Below are positions 1-8,689 of a DNA stretch of 64,000 bases, in pieces. The first letter of the stretch is position 1, and each line of letters begins with the position of its first letter. The stretch is from JBFHNV01 sp041593595. GTDB lineage: Bacteria; Pseudomonadota; Gammaproteobacteria; HK1. The DNA is taken from NCBI GenBank assembly GCA_041593595.1, contig JBFHNV010000003.1, positions 1 through 64,000 of the forward strand. Reading direction: 5' to 3'. The notes below the pieces were generated by a model. The model saw nothing but the letters and a program-made list of their open reading frames with translations, ran no database searches and was not told the DNA's origin. The translations under genes were made by a program, and so were the position numbers.

Positions 1-1
1 G

Positions 2-37
2 GTCGGCGGGACGACACCGGGCCTGATCGGGAACTGA
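2..37 (+). CDS. 3' end of an upstream gene (partial, tentative)
   Basis: An open frame enters from the window edge and stops at a TGA just before the ribosome binding site of the next gene. Only eleven codons are visible (ending in GLIGN), so no function can be assigned. The tight spacing to the next start would be normal for an operon, but this could equally be non-coding leader. Confidence 0.25.
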   Translation, partial: VGGTTPGLIGN

Positions 38-49
38 GGAGACGCGACG

Positions 50-250
50 ATGAAGGCGGCGACCTGGATCAGCGGGATCATCGGGCTCGTGCTGCTGCTG
101 CTGTTCCTCGGCAAGTACGCGCTCACCATCAACGCGATCCCCCTGTGGATCATCATCATCGCTTGCTTCGCCATGCCCGTGGTGGACTTCGTGCAGGCCG
201 TGCGCGAGGAGCCGGAGTCGGACGAGAGCGACGGCGACACCGCGTCGTAG
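50..250 (+). CDS. small two-helix membrane protein, unknown function
   Basis: This 66-residue protein has two hydrophobic segments, about residues 7-24 and 31-47, and an acidic, Ser/Asp-rich C-terminal tail. It is therefore probably a small inner-membrane protein. The ATG is preceded by a GAGGAG box eight bases upstream. I do not recognise a family. It lies upstream of, and on the same strand as, the Ldh-family dehydrogenase but is separated from it by about 110 bp, so co-transcription is possible and not shown. Confidence 0.6.
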   Translation: MKAATWISGIIGLVLLLLFLGKYALTINAIPLWIIIIACFAMPVVDFVQAVREEPESDESDGDTAS

Positions 251-359
251 ACGCCGGCGCCCGCGTGGCGCGCACGGCGACGGTGTGCCGGTTTGACAGC
301 CACCCGGTACCGCGGTCCACCATTGCCCGCCTCCAGTCATGTCCGGGAGACCCTGCACC

Positions 360-1376
360 ATGTCCGACACCGTCCACCTGAGCCTCGAGGAGGGCCATGC
401 CCTGGCCCTCGCGGCCCTCACCGCCCAGGGCTTCTCCGAGAACCAGGCACGCGCCGTGGCCGACACGGTGATGGCGGCGGAGCGAGACCGCTGCACCTCC
501 CACGGGTTGTTCCGCATCCCCTTCTACGTGAAGGCGCTGCAGAACCCGGACGTGAACCCGAAAGCCATACCGGAGCTGACGGACCTGGCGCCCGGCGTGC
601 TGCACGTGGACGCGAAGCTCGGCTTCGCGCCGCTGGCGCTGCAGATGAGCGCCGACCCGCTGGCGGAGAAGGCGCGCCGGAACGGCATCGCCGCGCTGGC
701 CATCAACAACGCGTACCACATCGCCGCCCTGTGGCCGGAGGTGGAGCGCCTCGCGGACAAGGGCCTGGTGGCCTTCGCCTTCACCGCCGCCATGGCCTAC
801 GTGGCGCCCGCCGGCGGCACGAGGCCGCTCTACGGCACCAACCCCATGGCCTTCGGCTGGCCGCGCAAGGGCCGCCCGCCCATGGTCTTCGACCAGGCCT
901 CCAGCGTCACCGCCCGGGGCGAGATCCAGCTCCACCTGCGCGACGGCAAGCCCATCCCCGAGGGCTGGGCCATCGGCCCCGACGGCGCGGCCACCACCGA
1001 TCCGCAAGTCGCGTTGAAGGGCGCCCAGCTCACCTTCGGCGGCCACAAGGGCGCGGCCATCGCGCTGATGGTGGAGCTGCTGGCCGGCGCCCTGGTGGGC
1101 GACGTGTTCAGCTACGAGGCGAAGGCGCGGGACACGGGCACCGGCGCGCCCCTGGGCGGCGAGTTCCTGATGGCCATCGACCCGGCGCGCTGCGTGCGCG
1201 GCGGCGACGCGGCCGCGTCGCTCGAGCACGCGGAAGCACTGTTCGCGAAGATCCTGGAGCAGGAGGGCACCCGCCTGCCCTCCGACCGGCGGTTCGAGGC
1301 GCGCAAGCGCACGCCGAAGGAGGGGATCCACATCCCGAAGGCGCTGCACGAGACCATCACGGGCTTCGCCGCGTAG
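360..1376 (+). CDS. Ldh family (malate/L-lactate dehydrogenase-type) oxidoreductase
   Basis: The 338-residue protein belongs to the Ldh2/MDH-YlbC NAD(P)H-dependent oxidoreductase family, which includes L-sulfolactate, ureidoglycolate and delta1-piperideine-2-carboxylate reductases. Family features are the N-terminal region with ERDRCTSHGLFRIPFY (about residues 41-56), the central AINNAYHIAALWPEVERLA segment, the YGTNPMAFGWP stretch and GGHKGAAIALMVELLAG (about 224-240). The ATG at 360 is chosen because the family starts a few residues before the SLEEGHALALAAL helix and a GGGAG box lies upstream. An in-frame ATG seven codons earlier is less likely. The substrate cannot be read from sequence. 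The piperideine/pyrroline-2-carboxylate reductase (DpkA/LhpD) branch is the best guess. Confidence 0.85.
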   Translation: MSDTVHLSLEEGHALALAALTAQGFSENQARAVADTVMAAERDRCTSHGLFRIPFYVKALQNPDVNPKAIPELTDLAPGVLHVDAKLGFAPLALQMSADPLAEKARRNGIAALAINNAYHIAALWPEVERLADKGLVAFAFTAAMAYVAPAGGTRPLYGTNPMAFGWPRKGRPPMVFDQASSVTARGEIQLHLRDGKPIPEGWAIGPDGAATTDPQVALKGAQLTFGGHKGAAIALMVELLAGALVGDVFSYEAKARDTGTGAPLGGEFLMAIDPARCVRGGDAAASLEHAEALFAKILEQEGTRLPSDRRFEARKRTPKEGIHIPKALHETITGFAA

Positions 1377-1394
1377 GCGACAGGCGAAGACCCC

Positions 1395-2216
1395 TCACTC
1401 CTGGCAGCGCGGACAGAAGTAGATCCGCCGCGAGCCCGCCGTGGCCCGCCGGATCGTCTCGCCGCAGCCGTCGCAGGGTCTGCCGTCGCGCCCGAACACG
1501 GCAAAGCGATGGGCCGCGCGCCCGGTGTCCCCGGCGGCCTTGCGCGCGCGCACCCGTGCCGGCGGGTTGGTGACGCCGCGGGTGCGATACGAGCGCCGCG
1601 CCACCGCGAGGGTCTGGCGGGCGAGGCGGGCCCGCTCGGCGCCGCCGAGGTCGGCCGGACGCCGGCCGTAGGCCAGCCCGGCGAAGTGCAGGATCTCGCT
1701 GCGCAGGTAGTTGCCGCTGCCGGCGAGGAACACCTGGTCCAGATACAGGCTGGCCAACGCGCGGCCGCGGAACGCGGGCTCCGTCATGCGCGCCGCGAGC
1801 CGCTTCCAGGTCAGTTCCCGGTCCAGGATGTCTGGCCCGACCCGCTGCAGGAACGGGTGCGCCTCCAGCCCCGCAGCGTCCAGCACGTGGATGTCCGAGG
1901 CGCTGTACAGCAGCGCGCTGTGCGCCCGGGTGTGCAGCGCGACGCGCAGGCTGCGCCCGGTGCGGGGCAGCGTGCCCCGCGGCCGCACGTACCAGCGGCC
2001 GTAGAGCTGGTTGTGGGAGTAGAGCGTGAGGCCGTTGTCGAAACGGGTGAGCATGGCCTTGCCGCGGGTGTCCACGCGGGTCACCACCGCACCCTCCAGC
2101 GTGCGCCGGAAGCGGCGCAGGCCCGGGGGCGCAAGCAGCACCTCCTCCAGCCGCTCGCCTTCCAGCACCCGCGCCACGCGGTCGGCGGCGATGCGGATCT
2201 CGGGACCTTCGGGCAT
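1395..2216 (-). CDS. nei: endonuclease VIII-like DNA glycosylase (Fpg/Nei family)
   Basis: This 273-residue protein excises oxidised bases and cleaves the abasic strand during base excision repair. It starts with MPEGPEIR, giving the catalytic proline at residue 2 and the glutamate at residue 3 of the family. It carries the internal lysine region KAMLTRFDNGLTLYSHNQLYG and the helix-two-turn-helix segment with GSGNYLRSEILHFAG. A C-terminal zinc finger has the pattern CDGC...FCPRC (last 25 residues). PEGPEIR and SHNQLYG resemble Nei more than Fpg/MutM. It is convergent with the Ldh-family gene, with 18 bp between the stops. Confidence 0.9.
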   Translation of the reverse strand: MPEGPEIRIAADRVARVLEGERLEEVLLAPPGLRRFRRTLEGAVVTRVDTRGKAMLTRFDNGLTLYSHNQLYGRWYVRPRGTLPRTGRSLRVALHTRAHSALLYSASDIHVLDAAGLEAHPFLQRVGPDILDRELTWKRLAARMTEPAFRGRALASLYLDQVFLAGSGNYLRSEILHFAGLAYGRRPADLGGAERARLARQTLAVARRSYRTRGVTNPPARVRARKAAGDTGRAAHRFAVFGRDGRPCDGCGETIRRATAGSRRIYFCPRCQE

Positions 2217-2338
2217 GGGAGGGACCTTCGCTGTGGCTCGAGAGCACGCTACCCGTGGCGTGGGCCCGGCGCCCGGGCATCACGTCGCGGCTGGCTCACG
2301 CCAGGCACGATCCCCCCTCACCCCGACACGGTCCGTCG

Positions 2339-3238
2339 CTACCCGGTGAGGCGAAAGCTCCCGTCCACGGCCAGCTCGCCCTGGCACGCCACCTCGCCCT
2401 TGCCCACCATGTGGATGACCGTGGCGAACACCGAGCGGGCCGCTGCCGGATGCATGCGCTCGGGCAGGTGGTGGTACATGCGCGGCACCATGGCCGCGAT
2501 GGTGTGCAGGCCGTCCACCAGGCACTGTCGTACCTGCCGCTCACGTTCCAGGCGGTGCTCGATGTACGCGCGCACGAAGGGCTCGGGATGCGCGATGCGC
2601 GGCCCGTGGGTGGGCCAGTACTCGGCGTCGTTGCGGCCGAGCAGCAGCTCCAGGCTCGCCAGGTAGTCCGTCATGTCCCCGTCCGGCGGGGAGATGATGC
2701 TGGTGTTCCAGCCCATCACGTGGTCGCCGGTGAACAGGGCCCGCTGCTCGCGGTGCTGGAAGCACACGTGGTTCGACGTGTGGCCCGGCGTGTACACGCA
2801 CTCGAATGAGAACCCGTCGCCCTCGATCACGTCGCCGTGGCGCACCTGCACGTCCGGGCGAAAGGCCATGTCGCCACCCTCCTCCACCTGCACGCCGCGC
2901 TCGATCTTGCCGGCGCCGTGAGGTCCGTAGCCGTAGCTGGGCGCGCCGGTGGCGGTCTTCACCGCGGCGCAGGCGGGCGAGTGGTCCCGGTGGGTGTGGG
3001 TCACCAGCAGGTGGGTCACCGTCTCGCCACGCACCGCATCGAGCAGCGCCTCGACGTGCTCCGGGAGATCCGGTCCCGGGTCGACGATGGCGACTCGTCC
3101 CCGGCCCACGATGAAGGTGCCCGTGCCGTGGAAGGTGAAGGGGCCCGGGTTGCGCGCCACCACCCGGCGCAGCCACGGGCGCAGGGTCTCCACCCGGGCA
3201 TACTCGAAGGGGTACTCGCGGTCGAAGGGGATGCTCAT
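2339..3238 (-). CDS. MBL-fold metallo-hydrolase (LACTB2-like)
   Basis: The 299-residue protein has the metallo-beta-lactamase zinc motif THTHRDHSPAC (about residue 100), a second ligand region VYTPGHTSNHVCF and a third LFTGDHVMGWNTSII. The C-terminal part (about 220-299) is helical and resembles the winged-helix tail of LACTB2/RNase Z-like or glyoxalase II-like hydrolases. It is probably a cytosolic zinc hydrolase of a thioester or phosphodiester; the substrate is not determined by the sequence. It is transcribed away from the PilZ gene, and the 318-bp gap between them carries regulatory-looking sequence. Confidence 0.88.
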   Translation of the reverse strand: MSIPFDREYPFEYARVETLRPWLRRVVARNPGPFTFHGTGTFIVGRGRVAIVDPGPDLPEHVEALLDAVRGETVTHLLVTHTHRDHSPACAAVKTATGAPSYGYGPHGAGKIERGVQVEEGGDMAFRPDVQVRHGDVIEGDGFSFECVYTPGHTSNHVCFQHREQRALFTGDHVMGWNTSIISPPDGDMTDYLASLELLLGRNDAEYWPTHGPRIAHPEPFVRAYIEHRLERERQVRQCLVDGLHTIAAMVPRMYHHLPERMHPAAARSVFATVIHMVGKGEVACQGELAVDGSFRLTG

Positions 3239-3318
3239 GGCACGGCACGCGGGCGGTGATTCGAAGCTTAGCAGCCGGCCGCGCGGCCGCCGCAGCAGCA
3301 GGTGCAGGCACGCGCTGC

Positions 3319-3337
3319 GTGTCGGATTTCTTTACAC
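3319..3337 (+). promoter_or_regulatory. upstream activator-like motif shared with the PEP-CTERM gene
   Basis: The sequence GTGTCGGATTTCTTTACAC matches the site upstream of the PEP-CTERM gene at 23758-23775 (minus strand) in 16 of 18 core positions: TGTCGG and TTCTTTACAC are identical. Its centre lies about 100 bp upstream of the start expected from the sigma-54-like box at 3402-3416, the usual distance for an enhancer-binding-protein site. I infer a binding site of the PrsR-type regulator associated with exosortase systems. Nothing else was identified in the 3239-3556 gap except the sigma-54-like box. Confidence 0.5.
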
Positions 3338-3401
3338 GGAGCCGCCGCGTCGTCCCCGGGGCGGTCCGTAACCCGTTGAAGGGGAAAGGTCGCGTGGGCC
3401 C

Positions 3402-3416
3402 GTGCACGATTCTTGC
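3402..3416 (+). promoter_or_regulatory. possible sigma-54 promoter of the PilZ gene
   Basis: GTGCACGattcTTGC matches the consensus TGGCACG-N4-TTGC except for the first two positions, where GT replaces TG. One of the two near-invariant -24 guanines is therefore missing, which makes this a weak match. It is kept because it lies downstream of the shared activator motif with the same spacing as in front of the PEP-CTERM gene. Confidence 0.3.
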
Positions 3417-3556
3417 GTGCCGGTGCGAAAGGGCACATGACCCTGCCGCGGGGCGCGGTAACCTGGGCGCTGAGCCTGCTACCCCGTCGCGTCCTCGCGG
3501 CACCGATCCGGGCGCCGGAGGAATCCGCGACCGGCATGACAACTGGAGGTCTTGTC

Positions 3557-3901
3557 GTGGTCGACATCAGCCGAGTGCACGATCGGGTGGACGTGGGCGA
3601 GGGATGCATCGACGCGGTGCTGCGCCACCAGGGCGAGGCGCCGCACATCGCCGTCATGAACCTGAGCCGCACCGGCGCCGCGTTCATGGCCGACGAGCCC
3701 ATCGGCGACGTGCCGCAGCGCGCCGAGCTGTGCATGCGCCCCGCCGGCGACGCCGAGTGGGTGACCTGTCCCTGCGAGCTGCGCTACATCCTCGGCGAGA
3801 ACCGGCCCGACGGCGCCCCCGCGTGGCTGCACGGTGTGCGCTTCGTGGAGGTGTCGGAGCAGGTGGAGGCGTTCATCGACCGCATGCTCGCCGCCGCCTG
3901 A
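3557..3901 (+). CDS. PilZ-domain-like protein
   Basis: The protein (114 residues from this GTG) has the PilZ-type NLSRTGAAFMADEPI segment, which corresponds to the (D/N)xSxxG c-di-GMP motif, and the closing strand LHGVRFVEVS. The N-terminal RxxxR arginines are not clear, so c-di-GMP binding is plausible rather than certain. The GTG is chosen because GGAGG lies seven bases upstream. In-frame ATGs at 3536 and 3437 would give 121 or 154 residues, but the extra N-terminus looks unlike PilZ proteins, and 3437 would fall almost on the predicted transcription start. The gene stands alone between a divergent MBL hydrolase and the MFS gene. Confidence 0.7.
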   Translation: MVDISRVHDRVDVGEGCIDAVLRHQGEAPHIAVMNLSRTGAAFMADEPIGDVPQRAELCMRPAGDAEWVTCPCELRYILGENRPDGAPAWLHGVRFVEVSEQVEAFIDRMLAAA

Positions 3902-3992
3902 AAGCGCGCGCGTCAGCCCGCCCCATATTACTCTCGCGCCCCTGACCCACCGCCCGGGAGCCGTCGGCGCCGCGCGCGCCGCATCTCCGCCC

Positions 3993-5216
3993 ATGAGTGA
4001 CGACCGTTCCAGGTCACGGCTGATCTTCGCCTGCTGCGTGGGCGTGGTGTGCATCACCTTCGGGATCCGCCAGGGCTTCGGGCTGTTCATGCGCCCGATC
4101 ACTCTCGACCTGGGCTGGACGCGCGAGGCGCTGGCCGCGACCTTCGCCACGCAGGTGCTCATGATCGGCCTGCTCGCGCCGCTGGCCGGCGCGCTGGCGG
4201 ACCGCTGGAGCCCCGGCCGCACGGTCATGGTGGGCGGCGTGCTGTTCGCCGGCGGGATCCTGCTGATGGGCCACGCCACGACTCCCGGGACCATGTTCGT
4301 GGGCGGCGGGCTCGTGACCGGCGCCGGCCTGTCCGCCTGCGGGCTGCCGCTGATCCTGTCCATCGTGGGCCGCGTGGCCCCCGACGAGCGGAGGAGCCTC
4401 TGGCTCGGCATCGCCACCTCCGGCGCCACCTTCGGCCAGCTCGTGCTCATTCCGCTGACCCACCAGATCATCGCCGGCCACGGCTGGCGCACGGCAATCC
4501 TGGCCATCTGCGCGCTGGCCGCGCTCACCGTGCCGCTGGCCTTCGTGGTCTCGCGCTCCGGCCACGAGGGCCTGAGCAACCGCGCCGAGCAGTCCCTGGG
4601 CGAGGCCCTGCGGGAGGCCCGCGGCCACCGCGGCTACCTGCTGCTGGTGGCGGGCTTCTTCGTGTGCGGCTTCCACGTGCAGTTCATCACCATCCACCTG
4701 CCCGCGTACGTGGCGGATCAGGGGCTGCCGGCCGCCATCGCGGCCAGCGGGCTCGCGGCCATCGCGCTGGGCAACGCCGTGGGCGCCGCGCTCGCGGGCT
4801 GGGCGGGTGGGCACTTCCGCAAGAAGTACCTGCTGAGCGGCATCTACCTGGCACGCTCGCTGGTGTTCCTGGTCTTCCTCAGCGTTCCCCTGAGCGAGGC
4901 CACCGTGCTCGTGTTCTGCACCGCACTCGGCTTCCTGTGGCTCGGCACGGTACCGCTGACCTCCGGGCTGGTGGCCCAGGTGTTCGGTCCGCGCTACATG
5001 GCGACCCTGTACGCCTTCGTCTACCTCGGCCACCAGGCCGGCAGCTTCGTGGGAGTGTGGGCCGGGGGACGCGTGTTCGACACCACGGGCAGTTACGATG
5101 TGGTCTGGTGGATGACCATCGGCCTCGGGCTGCTGGCGGCGGCGATGCACCTGCCCATCGACGACCGGCCCGTGGCGAGGCTCACGGCCGCGCAGGCGAG
5201 GATCGGCGTGACATGA
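3993..5216 (+). CDS. MFS transporter
   Basis: The 407-residue protein has about twelve hydrophobic helices and typical MFS signatures: a 2-3 loop GALADRWSPGRTVMVGG (about residues 63-79) and a related loop AGWAGGHFRKKYLL in the second half. It resembles the oxalate/formate-antiporter-like MFS subfamily that carries small carboxylates, but the substrate is unknown. ATG 3993 is chosen because upstream in-frame codons are not membrane-protein-like. Its TGA overlaps the ATG of the FRG-domain gene (ATGA), so the two are translationally coupled. Confidence 0.85.
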   Translation: MSDDRSRSRLIFACCVGVVCITFGIRQGFGLFMRPITLDLGWTREALAATFATQVLMIGLLAPLAGALADRWSPGRTVMVGGVLFAGGILLMGHATTPGTMFVGGGLVTGAGLSACGLPLILSIVGRVAPDERRSLWLGIATSGATFGQLVLIPLTHQIIAGHGWRTAILAICALAALTVPLAFVVSRSGHEGLSNRAEQSLGEALREARGHRGYLLLVAGFFVCGFHVQFITIHLPAYVADQGLPAAIAASGLAAIALGNAVGAALAGWAGGHFRKKYLLSGIYLARSLVFLVFLSVPLSEATVLVFCTALGFLWLGTVPLTSGLVAQVFGPRYMATLYAFVYLGHQAGSFVGVWAGGRVFDTTGSYDVVWWMTIGLGLLAAAMHLPIDDRPVARLTAAQARIGVT

Positions 5217-5995
5217 ACGAGACCCGGGTGGCGAGCTTCAACGAGCTGCAGGACATGCTGTTCGCCGACTCCTGGAACCCGGCGCTCGGTCGCCACCGCT
5301 CGCCGTGCGCGTTCCGCGGTTGCACGGACGCGGACTTCACCCTGGAGACGTCGCTGATGCGCCTCGGTGGGCACTACGACGAGCTCGAGCGCCACCTGAT
5401 CCGCAACTTCCGCAAGTACGCCCACAAGGACGTGGTGGAGCGCGACTCGTTCTGGAACTGGCTGACGCTGGCGCAGCACCACGGGCTGCCCACGCGGCTG
5501 CTGGACTGGACCTACTCGCCCTGGTGCGCGCTGCACTTCGCCACCGTCAAGCTCGATCACGCGCACCTGGACGGGGCGGTGTGGAAGCTCGACTACCACA
5601 AGATCAGCGCGCTCCTGCCGCCGAAGCTCAAGGCGCGCCTGGACGACCTGTCGGCCAACGTGTTCACCACCGACATCCTCGCCGAGCAGGTGGGCAGCCT
5701 GGAGGAGTTCGACCTGCTCTCGAAGCGGGACTTCCTGATGTTCCTCGAGCCGCCGTCCATCGACGACCGCATCGTGAACCAGTTCGCCCTGTTCTCCATC
5801 ATCTCCAACCCGCGACGGCGCCTGGACGAGTGGCTGGAGAGCCACCCGGACGTCTACGTGAAGATCGTGATCCCGGCGGAGCTGAAGTGGGAGGTACGCG
5901 ATCGCCTCGACCAGGCCAACATCACCGAGCGGGTGCTGTTCCCGGGGCTCGACGGGCTGAGCTCCTGGCTCAAGCGCCACTACTCGCCGCGCTGA
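5213..5995 (+). CDS. FRG domain-containing protein
   Basis: This 260-residue protein has an FRG domain: AFRGCTDADFTLETSLMR near residue 32 supplies the F-R-G signature, followed by LAQHHGLPTRLLDWTYSPWCALHFA (about 85-109). The conserved R/H/T positions suggest a nucleotide- or NAD-related fold, but the biochemical activity of the family is not settled. FRG proteins are often found in accessory or defence-like contexts. Here it is coupled by a 4-bp overlap to an MFS carrier, which argues for a stable two-gene unit. No second domain is apparent. Confidence 0.85.
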   Translation: MNETRVASFNELQDMLFADSWNPALGRHRSPCAFRGCTDADFTLETSLMRLGGHYDELERHLIRNFRKYAHKDVVERDSFWNWLTLAQHHGLPTRLLDWTYSPWCALHFATVKLDHAHLDGAVWKLDYHKISALLPPKLKARLDDLSANVFTTDILAEQVGSLEEFDLLSKRDFLMFLEPPSIDDRIVNQFALFSIISNPRRRLDEWLESHPDVYVKIVIPAELKWEVRDRLDQANITERVLFPGLDGLSSWLKRHYSPR

Positions 5996-6068
5996 GAGCC
6001 TGACACGGTCTCGCCACGGCGGGCGATACTTCCACAGGCCCAGATCCGCGCGGCCGGGAGGTCCGAGC

Positions 6069-7046
6069 ATGTCCGACTACTACCATCGCATCCATCCCGT
6101 CACCGGCGAGCGCTACGAGCCGAAGACCGCGGTGCGCTACAGCGAGGTGCCCACCTTCATGCGCGCTCCGCTCGCGCGGGATCTCTCGCAGGTGGACATC
6201 GCGCTCGTGGGCGTGCCCTTCGACACCGGCGTCACCAACCGCACCGGCGCGCGCCACGGCCCGCGGGAGATCCGCAACCAGTCGAGCCTGATGCGCGACA
6301 TCCACCACGTGTCGAAGGTGAATCCGTACCGCCTCGCGCGGGTCGCCGACGTGGGCGACGTGCGCCTCACCACCACCTACGACCTCGAGCGCTGCATGCA
6401 CGACATCGAGACCTTCTACCGGGCGCTGCACGGCGCGGGCTGCATGCCCCTGAGCGCCGGCGGCGACCACTCCATCACCTACCCCATCCTCAAGGCGATC
6501 GCCGCCGAGCGACCGGTGGGGCTGGTGCACGTGGACGCCCACACGGACACCTGGGACGAGTTCATGGGATCGAAGTTCCACCATGGCGCGCCGTTCCGCC
6601 TGGCCAACGACGAGGGGCTGATCGACCCGAAGCGCACGGTGCAGATCGGCATCCGCGGCGCCCAGAACACCGACCAGGGCTGGCGCTACTCGCTCGAGAG
6701 CGGATTCCGCGTGATCTTCATGGAGGAGTTCACAGACATGGGCGTGGCAGCGGTGATCCAGGAGGTGCGCCGCGTCGCGGGCAGCGGTCCCGTGTACGTG
6801 TCCTTCGACGTGGACGGCCTCGACCCGGTGTTCGCGCCGGGCACCGGCACCCCCGAGGTGGGCGGCCTCACCACCATCGAGGCCCAGCGCCTGCTGCGGG
6901 GCCTTCGCGGCCTCGACATCGTGGGCGGCGACGTGGTGGAGGTGGCCCCGCCCTTCGACCCCACCGGCAACACCGCCCTGGTGGCCGCCACCATCATGTA
7001 CGAGATCCTCTGCCCCATGGCCGAGGCCCACGCCGCCCGCCAGTAA
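6069..7046 (+). CDS. speB: agmatinase-family ureohydrolase
   Basis: This 325-residue protein belongs to the arginase/agmatinase superfamily, binuclear manganese enzymes that release urea from guanidino compounds. All metal motifs are intact: GGDHS (about residue 137), HVDAHTDTWDE and SFDVDGLDP. Agmatine, guanidinobutyrate or guanidinopropionate are possible substrates. The N-terminal YSEVPTFMRAPLAR segment is typical of proteobacterial agmatinases. A GGGAGG box precedes the ATG. The TAA stop lies inside the first unit of a palindromic repeat. Unlike the paralogue at 60755, it keeps the first metal-binding histidine. Confidence 0.88.
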   Translation: MSDYYHRIHPVTGERYEPKTAVRYSEVPTFMRAPLARDLSQVDIALVGVPFDTGVTNRTGARHGPREIRNQSSLMRDIHHVSKVNPYRLARVADVGDVRLTTTYDLERCMHDIETFYRALHGAGCMPLSAGGDHSITYPILKAIAAERPVGLVHVDAHTDTWDEFMGSKFHHGAPFRLANDEGLIDPKRTVQIGIRGAQNTDQGWRYSLESGFRVIFMEEFTDMGVAAVIQEVRRVAGSGPVYVSFDVDGLDPVFAPGTGTPEVGGLTTIEAQRLLRGLRGLDIVGGDVVEVAPPFDPTGNTALVAATIMYEILCPMAEAHAARQ

Positions 7047-7111
7047 TCAAGCGGGACGCAGTCGCTTGATTTCGGTAATCAAGAGGGACGCGGTCGTTTG
7101 ATTCTGTCCCC
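7045..7111. repeat. two tandem palindromic repeat units (REP-like)
   Basis: Two roughly 28-bp units of consensus AATCAAGmGGGACGCrGTCG followed by YTTGATT lie four bases apart at 7045-7072 and 7077-7104. Each unit is an imperfect inverted repeat, AATCAAG against CTTGATT. The array ends in CTGTCCCC. A third unit is at 10494-10532. Such palindromic units with GGGAC cores resemble elements mobilised by REP-associated tyrosine transposases, but no such gene lies in the window. Confidence 0.75.
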
Positions 7112-7152
7112 GATCAGCACTCTCGAGAGGCGGATGCGACAGGCTGGGGTTG

Positions 7153-8643
7153 GTGAACGGTCTCGACGAAGCGGGGAAACGCGCGCCGGTGTCGCCGGTG
7201 GCGCTGCGTTGCGCCGCGCTGGCGCTCGGCCCGGCGCTGGCCATCGCCGTGTACGCGGCCACCGGGGGTGACGACGCGACCCTGGCGCCCGCGGGCCGCG
7301 CCACCGCGGCGGTGGCGGCGTGGATGGCGGCCTGGTGGCTCACCGAGGCGGTGCCGCTGGCGGCCACCGCCATGCTGCCGCTGGCGTTGTTCCCGCTGCT
7401 GGGCGTGGGCAGCGCGAAGGACACGGCGGCGCCCTACGCCAGCAGCATCGTGTTCCTGTTCCTGGGCGGCTTCGTCATCGGTCTCGCCATGCAGCGCCAT
7501 GGGCTGCACCGCCGGCTCGCGCTGCTCGCGCTCAGCGCCGCGGGCAACCGCACGCGCAGCCTCATCGGCGCGTTCATGCTGGTGACGGCGCTGCTCAGCA
7601 TGTGGATCTCCAACACCGCCACGGTGATCATGCTGTTGCCCATCGCCGCGAGCCTGCTCGGCACGGTGACGGGCACCGACGAGCAGGACGTGGCGCCCGA
7701 GGTGCGCCGCGTCGCCACGGCGCTCATGCTGGGCATCGCCTACGCCGCTTCCATCGGTGGCGTGGCGACCCTCATCGGCACGCCACCCAACCTCATCCTG
7801 GCGGCGTTCCTGCGCGAGCGCTTCGGCGTGCAGCTGGACATGCTCGACTGGCTCGCCATCGGCCTGCCGTTCACGGCCATCATGCTGCCGTGTGCCTGGC
7901 TGTACGTGACCCGGGTAGTGGCCCGCGGCGCGCCGGCCACGCTGCCCGGCAGCCGCCGCCTGTTCGCCGGGCAGCTCCACGCGCTGGGCCCCATGTCCAC
8001 CGGCGAGCGCGTGGTGCTCGCGGTGTTTCTGTGCGCGGTGACCGGGTGGGTGTTGCGTCCGCAGATCGCGGTGCTGGCGGGGATCCCCGCGCTCAGCGAC
8101 TCGGTGGTGGCCATGGTGGCAGCGCTCGCGCTGTTCGCGATCCCCGTGCGCCTCGCGCCCTGGACCTTCGCCATGGACTGGAACACGGCCAAGGCGCTGC
8201 CCTGGGACATCCTGCTGCTGTTCGGCGGCGGGCTCACCCTCGCCGACGCCATCGCGCGTCACGGCGTGGACGGCTTCCTCGCCTCCGGCATCACCTCCAT
8301 GGGCGGCGCGCCGGCGTGGCTGGTGGTGCTGGCGGTGGCCGCGCTGGTGGTGTTCCTCACGGAGGTCACCAGCAACACCGCTGTCACCGCCACGCTGCTA
8401 CCGGTCATCGCCGCCAGCGCCGCGGGACTCGGCATGGCACCGGGGCCGTTGCTGGTGGCGGTGGCCGTGTCGGCGAGCTGCGCCTTCATGCTGCCGGTAG
8501 CGACGCCGCCCAACGCGATCGTCTTCTCGTCGGGGCACGTCACCATGGCGCAGATGGCGCGCGCGGGCTTCGCGCTCAACCTTCTCGCCATCGCCGTCGT
8601 GACCACGGTGGTGAACCTCGGCACCGGTGCCGGCCTCACCTGA
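7153..8643 (+). CDS. DASS/SLC13-family anion:Na+ symporter
   Basis: The protein of about 496 residues has eleven or more membrane segments and the DASS family signatures. These are SNTATVIMLLPIAASLLG (about 153-170) and IGTPPNLILAAF in the first repeat, and TSNTAVTATLLPVIA with ATPPNAIVFSSGHVTMAQM near the C-terminus. These SNT and PPN motifs form the sodium and carboxylate sites, so dicarboxylates or sulfate are likely substrates. The GTG at 7153 or the adjacent TTG at 7150 could start translation. The gene follows the palindromic repeats and appears monocistronic. Confidence 0.88.
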   Translation: MNGLDEAGKRAPVSPVALRCAALALGPALAIAVYAATGGDDATLAPAGRATAAVAAWMAAWWLTEAVPLAATAMLPLALFPLLGVGSAKDTAAPYASSIVFLFLGGFVIGLAMQRHGLHRRLALLALSAAGNRTRSLIGAFMLVTALLSMWISNTATVIMLLPIAASLLGTVTGTDEQDVAPEVRRVATALMLGIAYAASIGGVATLIGTPPNLILAAFLRERFGVQLDMLDWLAIGLPFTAIMLPCAWLYVTRVVARGAPATLPGSRRLFAGQLHALGPMSTGERVVLAVFLCAVTGWVLRPQIAVLAGIPALSDSVVAMVAALALFAIPVRLAPWTFAMDWNTAKALPWDILLLFGGGLTLADAIARHGVDGFLASGITSMGGAPAWLVVLAVAALVVFLTEVTSNTAVTATLLPVIAASAAGLGMAPGPLLVAVAVSASCAFMLPVATPPNAIVFSSGHVTMAQMARAGFALNLLAIAVVTTVVNLGTGAGLT

Positions 8644-8689
8644 CGGTCAAGGCATGCGGACGATTGCCGGCCCATCCCGAACGCAGGTC

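Noticed and set aside
3413..3556. Longer PilZ protein starting at TTG 3413 or ATG 3437
   Set aside because: The extension lacks PilZ-like sequence and would start at or before the predicted sigma-54 transcript start; GGAGG supports GTG 3557.
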